From NCBI GenBank assembly GCA_963693315.1, contig OY856188.1, forward strand, positions 149,189,197 to 149,253,196: a stretch of 64,000 bases of DNA, given 5' to 3'. Every line of letters begins with the position of its first letter. The stretch's first letter is position 1. The stretch comes from Diogma glabrata. Lineage: Eukaryota; Arthropoda; Insecta; Diptera; Cylindrotomidae. A program made the translations under genes and the position numbers. Positions 58,701-64,000 of the stretch are shown here, piece after piece. The notes beneath the pieces are model-generated. The model was not told the DNA's origin. It ran no database searches and worked only from the letters and a program-made list of their open reading frames with translations.

Positions 58701-61628
58701 TAAAAATCTTATATGCAGAGGCGAACTACAGAGGAATCGCTCGCCTCTACATATAAGATCTTTTTCGCAGATTTTACTAGTTAGGTTAGAATGACTATCC
58801 TAAGGGTGAGCCATAGAAAAAGGGGTCGGTAGACATACCATGAGAAGAACTTTTGCTAACTATAATCGACCCTTTAGCAAAACAACTATTTGGAAAATAT
58901 CAGTGTGGTTTTCGGCAAGACCTAGGTATTTCTCGATTGAATGATTTTGGAAAAATGTCGAGCTTTCACCATATAAGTCTCCTAATTTTTCGATATCTTA
59001 AGCCGGCCTACGATTCTCTCGAACAAGTAAATTTATGGGCTGCTCTAAGGTAGATGGGAATCTCGTAAACTGAGTCAATTTTTGATGTTTATTTTTATAC
59101 AAGGTTTTCGTTAGTATATCAGTCGTCATCTCGTCCCTTAATACATAGTTAAGCTAATGGACACGGATGTCGGTATGTTTACTCTGTTCGTGGTAGATTG
59201 GGGCTTTGACTAGTTGTTGCACACTCCGGTTGTCGCCATTCAGCTCGGTTTGACATTTAACTGAATTGTGGAAGCCCAGTTCTTTTATAAAGTGTCGTTA
59301 GGGTTCGACTAAATCACTCGACTTTGCAAGTACCCGGGTAGTCGAGTATTTAATTTCTGAAATACTGGGGTTACATCGGGGTTTTTAAACGAAATAATAT
59401 ATATATAAATCTAGAAACGCTTAGGTATGCTGAGGATGCAGACGTGTAGCTGTAGGGCTAATATATTTAAGTTTTTGTTGAATAAGCTCTTACGAATTCA
59501 CTTAAAATAAATTGAAGGTTTGTTAATGCAAAAAATAGTTTTGGCAAATGTGTCTAATAAATAATTGAATATCAGCCACGATGGAGATAAGAACATTCAA
59601 TAACAATATTTTATATGTGTTATTATGGTTTTCCATATTATTTACTGTTTGTACAGTGAATAACAATATTTTGTACACTTGTAACATTATTGGTATTGCT
59701 ATTATGCACAATTAGTATTAAACGTCTTAACTTTTATAGCACCACCAAAATCTATATCTTGTTCTTAAAATGTTTTTGTTTTATGTATAGAAGCTATTAA
59801 AAAATTGTACCAATGGGGTCAATCATCAATAGGAATAATGCCAATGTCTTAAGATCGTTAACATTTAATCATTATTTATTCTATTCTTCATATAAATTTA
59901 AGCTACCGTTAGCAGGTGTCTGAGAGGGTAGAATTCTCATTAATGATAATGCCACATAGTTTATCTATTAGCATCTTCTACATGATTAATTTTATCATTG
60001 TGTTCTATATATCCTTAATCCTAATCAACAAATTATGGATTTCTTTACAATACAAGACCCACAGGCACAAGATTATGGTTGAAAATAAAAAAAAAAGCTT
60101 TGTTCCTAAATGATGCTCACTCGGCATGAATTGCATGAATTTGATTTTTGTTGATTTTTTCTTTTAATAGGTGTTGTGTAGTAGAAATTACACATTACAA
60201 TTAGTTAGAATAGTAAGTATCATTTGTCAACAACTAGAAAAGAATAATTCAAATTTGCAAAAAGAGAATGAGCTGAATTATATTTTGAAAATTTTATTGA
60301 GAAAAAACTGGACCTTTTGTTGTTCGAGTATTCGACCAAAATACCCGATATTAAATACTCGAAAACTCTTTCTAAATACCCTGGTACCCGGATACTAAGA
60401 TTGGAAACACTAGGCAAGGTACAGTAGTACCCCTTTAGAGCTAAGGGTAGTTTTTGAAAACCACGAGTTTCAGATATGTTCAATTTAATGTATTCCAAGA
60501 ACTACTTGACGGAACTACAAGAAATTCTTGATTATTATTTTTATTATTTATTTTTGTTCCCATTATTTTATAATCATATTATTTTTCTGCATAATTATTA
60601 TTAGTTTCTTACAAACTTTTAATTTTACAATTTTTTTTTCAAACTTCGTTATTTTTCTACATAATACCAAAGATTTGGCTTTTGACGATTTTGTTACAAA
60701 TTATAAAAATTAACTGCAAATATAAGGAGAAATTTTTTTAAAAATTTCTATCATTGTCCAAAAAATCGGAAAAATCTAAATGTATGTAGAAAAATAATAA
60801 AATTATGGGACAAAAATAAAAAACAAACAACAAATCACCCTCCCTCCATCCCCTATTACTTTTTAAATTTTTTATATTAAATTTTAAAAAATTGTAACTA
60901 ATTATTTTTACCAAAACTTACTTATTTTCACCATTTATTAAAACAAAAAAAATTTTTAAATCCGTCAACTAGTTCTTTAGATATATAAAATTCAACATAT
61001 ATGAAACCCGTAATTTTCAAAAACTACCCCTAGCTATAAATGGAGAACCGCTCGCCACAAAATAAAAGTTTCTCCTACGAAACGTTTATTTTTAATCTCT
61101 CTATCCCTGGAAAATAATTTGAAGCAAATTAAAAAATCTGTTGCAAATCGATGTAACGATTGACTGATTGATACATACAATATAACGTAATGTTGTACAT
61201 CATTACCTTTATTAAAAATTAGAATGTTTTAATATTTTATCTCTAACATTATATTCTCTGTTTTTAATTATTATTAATTTGGTTAATTAGATGGAACTAG
61301 AAAAAATTAGAGCAGCCGATACTCAACTTCGTTGGCAGGATGATGATGATGTTGATCAATGTATTAGTTGTAAAACGTTATTTACAGTTACACGGCGCAA
61401 AGTAAGTCATGTTGAATGATATATGTACTTTCTGTTTTCTAATAAAATTCTCCTTTTTGTTAGCAACATTGTCGTCATTGTGGAACTATTTATTGTGATA
61501 AATGTTTAACAAAAACTGTTCAATCAGGATCCAACAAAAAAACTGCACGTGTTTGTGATGTATGTCATACGCTTTTAGTAAGAAATACGGCTCCTTACTT
61601 TAGTCAAGCACCTCCACAATCGCCGTAA
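46720..61628 (+). CDS. RABEP1: Rabaptin-5-like Rab effector with C-terminal FYVE finger (10 exons)
   Basis: An early-endosome coiled-coil effector that in the vertebrate family binds GTP-Rab5 and the exchange factor Rabex-5. Exons are 46,720-46,744, 46,799-46,894, 46,965-47,126, 48,376-48,482, 52,370-52,474, 56,449-57,290, 57,355-57,490, 57,559-57,675, 61,291-61,401 and 61,464-61,628; all introns are GT-AG and the joined frame is open for 621 codons. Rabaptin signatures are FDIQRAKMKELYL (aa ~27-39), AQEDAEVLRSLVVPLE (166-181), CEMCHNYE (248-255), QRDNDILSGKY, LPNTVEELQEI and QKDFVRLSQSLQ (519-530). Human rabaptin-5 ends soon after the last block, but here a FYVE finger follows (aa ~545-602), as in some invertebrate Rab effectors. 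The start is the ATG giving a short exon 1 that splices in frame; the first exon is the least certain. Confidence 0.9.
46799..46894 (+). CDS. RABEP1: RABEP1 exon 2
   Basis: Acceptor TTTTTTAG, donor GGTAATC. Encodes coiled coil ending in the conserved RAKMKELYL. Confidence 0.85.
46965..47126 (+). CDS. RABEP1: RABEP1 exon 3
   Basis: Acceptor ACAAATCAG, donor GGTGAGC. Coiled coil; ECKKLNQN, then LLEAKSQVVIAAYKTENQ corresponds to the vertebrate early coiled coil. Confidence 0.85.
47127..48375 (+). other. RABEP1 intron 3
   Basis: AT-rich, 1,249 bp. No embedded gene or identifiable mobile element. Confidence 0.6.
48376..48482 (+). CDS. RABEP1: RABEP1 exon 4
   Basis: Acceptor AATTTTAG, donor GTACGA. 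Enters in phase 1 and leaves in phase 0. Coiled coil. Confidence 0.8.
48830..48970 (-). repeat. Dispersed repeat copy in RABEP1 intron 4
   Basis: GTGAGATATCACATACCAC and the sequence before it match, inverted, part of the repeats at about 22,440-22,530 and 58,515-58,640. Family unknown. Confidence 0.45.
49385..49413. repeat. (GT)n(GGGT)n simple repeat
   Basis: GTGTGTGTGTGTGGGTGGGT followed by more GGGT, within intron 4. Confidence 0.85.
50605..50690 (-). repeat. LINE 3' UTR fragment in RABEP1 intron 4
   Basis: Reverse complement of the tail after the LINE remnant at 16,996-17,060 (shared GTGTTGTG, AGGAATTACAA and TTTTAAGACCTAGGT). A shorter relative (GGTGTTGTGTAGTAGAAATTACAC) lies near 60,172. 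Confidence 0.5.
51965..52040. repeat. Hairpin, ~36-bp arms, RABEP1 intron 4
   Basis: AAAAAGTTGAACTTTAACGT… pairs with …ACGTTTAAGTTCAACTTTTT through CCTAGGACTTTATAAA; nearly perfect, tiny loop. Confidence 0.75.
52370..52474 (+). CDS. RABEP1: RABEP1 exon 5
   Basis: 35 codons, phase 0 to phase 0, acceptor ATCATTAG, donor GGTAAAC. Less helical; contains APVFNHVKKIARKFGG. Confidence 0.8.
53105..53215 (+). repeat. Fragment related to the 5' region of the RTE-type LINE
   Basis: GGAGAACAGTAGCTTGAGTT and GCATTGGTTGTAAGGTG correspond to 7,400-7,440 at moderate identity. It lies in RABEP1 intron 5. Confidence 0.5.
53886..55135 (+). repeat. Tandem duplication of a ~620-bp repeat in RABEP1 intron 5
   Basis: Two diverged units start near 53,888 and 54,515 with AACTT.(C/T)CGATATGGGAAGTTATTG and share CTGAAGCTGTTTA, a GTATGTGTG tract, TTTGTCCAAC, CAACAACGGATGA, GCCCAGTCCTTTTCTA and GTGGTTTCCAAAAAACTGAA. 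A ~145-bp AT-rich tandem repeat (AACTAATTAGTAATTTGTA) precedes them at about 53,680-53,880. Non-coding. Confidence 0.75.
56449..57290 (+). CDS. RABEP1: RABEP1 exon 6 (largest)
   Basis: 842 nt from acceptor AAAATAG to donor GTAATC. Reading through the donor meets a stop two bases later. Holds AQEDAEVLRSLVVPLEEE, the CEMCHNYE motif and the DNDILSGKY/LPNTVEEL blocks. Confidence 0.93.
57355..57490 (+). CDS. RABEP1: RABEP1 exon 7
   Basis: Acceptor TATATAG, donor GTAAGT. Completes a split Glu codon, then DILNNQKLELQKCG; coiled coil. Confidence 0.88.
57559..57675 (+). CDS. RABEP1: RABEP1 exon 8
   Basis: 39 codons, phase 0. Ends with the strongly conserved EAVQKDFVRLSQSLQ, part of the C-terminal Rab5-binding region in the vertebrate protein. 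Confidence 0.92.
58515..58640 (+). repeat. Dispersed repeat copy in RABEP1 intron 8
   Basis: Matches 22,430-22,530 (TTGACTGAATA.AGTTCATTC, ATATCACCTTGGCTAGT, TATTGCCAGCGGTATGTGAT). Confidence 0.5.
58720..59053 (+). pseudogene. LINE reverse transcriptase fragment in RABEP1 intron 8
   Basis: The + strand gives ANYRGIARL at about 58,731, then in another frame GKYQCGFRQDLGISR and YLKPAYDSLEQVNLWAALR up to 59,053. The order (NYRGI, YQ-GFR, AYDS, LW-AL) is that of an RTE/CR1-like RT between its first blocks and the palm. Frameshifted and dead. Confidence 0.65.
59083..59280 (-). pseudogene. Ty1/copia RNase H C-terminal fragment in RABEP1 intron 8
   Basis: On the minus strand: GDNRSVQQLVKAPIYHEQSK followed by HTDIRVH, then DEMTTDILTKTLYKNKH. 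This is the copia-type end (DN.S…L..NP.YH.RSKHIDI+.H… +DILTK.L). An internal deletion and a stop are present. Confidence 0.65.
59585..59670 (+). repeat. Relative of the 0.2-0.9 kb palindromic MITE
   Basis: TATATGTGTTATTATGGTTT and the bases after it (to TTTACTGTTTGT) match about 320-395 closely. It is flanked by a direct GAATAACAATATTTT/CAATAACAATATTTT pair. Confidence 0.6.
60434..61040. mobile_element. MITE with ~77-bp inverted ends in RABEP1 intron 8
   Basis: The left end (TTAGAGCTAAGGGTAGTTTT …) and the reverse complement of the right end (TTATAGCTAGGGGTAGTTTT …) align over ~77 bp at about 80%. The interior is AT-rich and non-coding. No target duplication identified. Confidence 0.6.
61291..61401 (+). 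CDS. RABEP1: RABEP1 exon 9 (start of FYVE)
   Basis: 37 codons. MELEKIRAADTQLRW continues the rabaptin homology (vertebrates have QLERIRQAD). The FYVE finger begins at Trp545 with zinc ligands Cys554 and Cys557 and ends in Arg565-Arg566-Lys567. Confidence 0.92.
61464..61628 (+). CDS. RABEP1: RABEP1 exon 10 (FYVE core and stop)
   Basis: 55 codons including TAA. It completes the FYVE finger with QHCRHCGTIYC, then DKC, then ARVCDVCH. Zinc ligands are Cys570, 573, 578, 581, 598 and 601. The RVC motif is intact. In the PI3P-binding stretch (usual R-R/K-H-H-C-R) the first His is Gln568. A short tail rich in Pro and Gln follows. Confidence 0.93.
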   Translation, partial: QHCRHCGTIYCDKCLTKTVQSGSNKKTARVCDVCHTLLVRNTAPYFSQAPPQSP

Positions 61629-61766
61629 ATAATTAAAATTATTTTAAATAATTATTTAATGTTATATAATGCTATCTAAATAGTTAAATCACAATTTTCT
61701 TTATTAGTATTGTTGTTATTATTTATCTGAAAAGATATTAGTAACTTTGTAGTGCGAGAAATTCTT

Positions 61767-61772
61767 AATAAA
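61767..61772 (+). terminator. Poly(A) signal of RABEP1
   Basis: AATAAA 139 bp after the stop codon, the first canonical signal downstream. Confidence 0.65.
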
Positions 61773-61907
61773 TATATTTTAAATTTTGAACCAAATTATT
61801 TAAATTAATGTTTACTGCAGGTAATGTTACTGCAGCTCTTCCACTAGAAACTAGCACTTTGTATTGTTATCGCTGAAAGATAAAAACTACACAACAATGA
61901 AATACTA

Positions 61908-62434
61908 GTAGTCCCTGGCCCCACGCCGATTTCATTTGATGATTACCACATATTTTATACTTCGTCCTTGACAAGCCCGAAAACTTTTGTTCTGCCATTT
62001 TTATCGATTCTGCCGCTTTTTCGTTCGGCAAGCTCCAAAAAATGCCGATTGCCTGCGATCTTGTAAATTTGCCACCACAACTTTTTTTTAAACTATGGGT
62101 GGTGGAAATTTGTTTTAGAACACGGGGGTTAGCTTGTCCGACAAAAATGTGTCTACTATTGTCGAGTCCGACAACTGACATTTTGGTATGTTTGGGTTGT
62201 CGAACTAGACAATAGCAGACAAATGTTTGTCGGACAAGGTTACCCTCGTGTTTTAAAACAAATTTCCAACCCCCATAGTTAAAAAAAATTACAAGATCCC
62301 GGCCAATCGGCATTTTTCGGAGCTTTCCAATCGAAATATCGGCCGAATCAAAGAAAATCAAGGACAAGCACCTTACGAAGTATAAAATATGTGGTAATCA
62401 TCAAATGAAATCGACGTGGGTCCAGGGACTATAG
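61908..62434. mobile_element. ~525-bp palindromic MITE, TA-flanked
   Basis: The whole segment is an imperfect palindrome of ~260-bp arms. The ends read TAGTCCCTGG.CCCACG. The pattern TA-GTCCCTGG…CCAGGGAC-TA suggests a TA target (Tc1/mariner-type), though TAG/CTA variants are possible. It begins about 140 bp after the RABEP1 poly(A) signal, so read-through transcripts would form a long hairpin. Confidence 0.75.
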
Positions 62435-62609
62435 ATTTTATGAATTATGATCAAAAAAATTTCGTAAATCATAGTTTGATAAAATAAGTTTCAGCAAAAA
62501 CCATTTCAGCTAATCAGTATGAATGGTAAATGTTTTTTAAGTAATTATTGTCTGGAAAAATAAAAATTAACCAAAAGTTACGAGTACCAAACGACCCGCT
62601 AGTGGGTAG

Positions 62610-63420
62610 TTCATGGAGCAAAGATAAAAACATAATCATTACAACATACAAAGCAGTAGGAGGACCTATTTTAAATTACGCTGCACCAATATGAACACCT
62701 TAAGTCGCTGACACACTGGAATAAATTACAAATAACACAAAACCCAGCACAGCAACCATTGTCATTTGATGGCTCACCAAAATCATCTGCGCGAGGAATG
62801 TAAAATATTGGCGGTCCGTCAACATAATCAAATGTTTCCCAAACAATATCTATGGGCCTGTCATAAAGAGCAACATCCCTGCAATGACACCTTATCCACG
62901 AATACACCACCTAGAGACAATAAGGAGGACATGCGAAACACTTCTTAAATTTTGTCAGAAACAACCAAGTCACCGATAATACTGACGAGCTTACGTATAA
63001 AATGGACTTAAAAATAATTCACCAAAGTTGTTGAGGATACAATAAGGAACTATGCCTCAAATCGAATTCTCCATAGCAAACCATCACAGGTTCATAGCAA
63101 ACCATCACTCCATAGTAAACCATCACCGTGCAGCACCAGATCCATTCTAGTGCAGTTAAGATTCGGTTAGTCACGTATCTTAAATAACTACATAAATAAA
63201 ATTGACCAGAAAATTGTTGAAAATTGTCCCCTGTGTGAGGCCACGGCACATGATGCAGACCACCTTTTCAATTGTCCAGAAAAACCAACCCACCTGACGA
63301 AGGGAGATTTGTAGTACCGTCCAAAAGCAGTAGCAGTGTTCCTGAATCTGGACATGGAGTCGGAGAAGTAGCACCGCTACAACAATTACGGTACCAAACG
63401 ACACATGAATACGTTTTAAA
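62610..63420 (+). pseudogene. jockey-clade LINE ORF2 C-terminus, decayed
   Basis: In shifting + frames: SSWSKDKNI, ITTYKAVGGPILNYAAPI, HQNHLREECKILAVRQHNQM and FPKQYLWACHKEQHPCNDT, a less clear stretch at 62,940-63,200, then ENCPLCEATAHDADHLFNCP and EKPTHLT, then AVAVFLNLD near 63,350. This is the characteristic C-terminal region of jockey-type LINEs, including the Cys-His cluster. Many frameshifts and stops. A GCAAACCATCAC(C) motif is locally repeated at 63,080-63,130. Confidence 0.8.
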
Positions 63421-63754
63421 ACCTATATCTCACAACAACATAAGATCTGTGATGTTGACGAACGATTTCCTTATATTTTTGTAGATTGAAGCCACAAATC
63501 ACAAGACCATTTATGCCGACAAATCATTATATTTAGAAATAACTCTGACGACTGACGAGTAAGGTTCTCTCCAATCTGTCAGTATAACTGCGAGGGATTT
63601 CGATATTTTGTTTCTAACCAAATGGAGAAAAAACGGGGTAAGAATAAGGTTGAGCCATGATGTATTAAATTTCATTTCAATGTTAGTATGTATATAAAAT
63701 ATTTATAAAAAACAACTAGGCCAACAAGAGTGGTACGGTGTTGTATGTTGTATG

Positions 63755-63963
63755 GCATTTTAATCACCAATCATTCGTATAGCATGCGTTTGAAAAGATT
63801 CCAATCGGGCCAATGTGGCATCAGAAGAAGTGTAGAATAATCCTGGGCGCTTATCCACTGCTTCTGCTTTAGGCATTAACAGTCTCACAATACCTTTAAT
63901 TCCAACCTGCCATTTAAAAATAAAATCCATAACTGTCTTGGAACTTTTACTAGAGTTAAACAA
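63755..63963 (-). pseudogene. Non-LTR RT fragment at window edge
   Basis: The minus strand gives ATLARLESFQTHAIRMIGD, resembling the LD..Q.RAIRLIGD block of LINE C-termini (compare DSVQKRFMRIVGD at about 16,595), preceded by GLFYTSSD. Probably the edge of another LINE; truncated. Confidence 0.45.
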
Positions 63964-64000
63964 TTATTAAGATAAGAATTAAGGAATAGAATTATACTTA

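Overview
This window looks like a piece of an AT-rich eukaryotic, almost certainly insect, genome. The grounds are one spliced host gene with GT-AG introns, dense decayed retrotransposons of typically arthropod families (RTE-like and jockey-type LINEs, Ty3/gypsy, Ty1/copia), a mariner, a Helitron and many palindromic MITEs. Nothing prokaryotic is present. The only confident host gene is a rabaptin-5 (RABEP1-type) homologue with a C-terminal FYVE zinc finger, spread over ten exons on the + strand from 46,720 to 61,628 (621 codons).

Layout. 0.2-0.9 kb: nested palindromic MITE. 1.19-15.37 kb: a foldback-like element whose inverted ends are built of ~150-bp subrepeats, with a perfect 9-bp flanking repeat (TCAATGTAA). 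Nested in it are a dead RTE-type LINE (1,533-7,527, minus; 12-bp target duplication), itself interrupted by a TTAA-type DNA transposon (2,432-5,885), and a young Ty3/gypsy retrotransposon (8,182-14,649; 675-bp LTRs; ATAT target duplication). 16.5-17.6 kb: fragments of two LINEs. 18.5-19.7 kb: (TA)n inside a long inverted repeat, with a 200-N assembly gap. 20.1-21.4 kb: a mariner with one catalytic Asp replaced by Asn. 22.97-23.75 kb: a MITE with an 8-bp target duplication, with a second, inverted copy at 45.7-46.5 kb.

24,317-37,774: the most striking object, a 13.5-kb LTR element with ~5.1-kb LTRs that are almost identical to each other, a 4-bp ACGT target duplication, an 18-nt primer-binding site matching tRNA-Lys, and only 3.25 kb of internal DNA. 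The internal DNA holds no intact ORF but carries the wreck of a DEAD-box helicase (Gemin3/DDX20-like) and a piece of gypsy integrase. This is the architecture of a LARD (large retrotransposon derivative): very young LTRs around a long-dead interior, implying mobilisation in trans.

39.9-41.9 kb: a 444-bp near-perfect palindrome abutting a broken Helitron Rep/helicase gene. 42.5-45.7 kb: nested foldback repeats. 46.7-61.6 kb: the rabaptin gene, its introns littered with LINE, copia and MITE debris. 61.9-62.4 kb: a ~525-bp palindromic MITE just past the gene's poly(A) signal. 62.6 kb to the end: jockey-type LINE remnants.

All family assignments were made by eye from motifs, without database searches. 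Boundaries backed by target-site duplications are the most reliable; old fragments are approximate.
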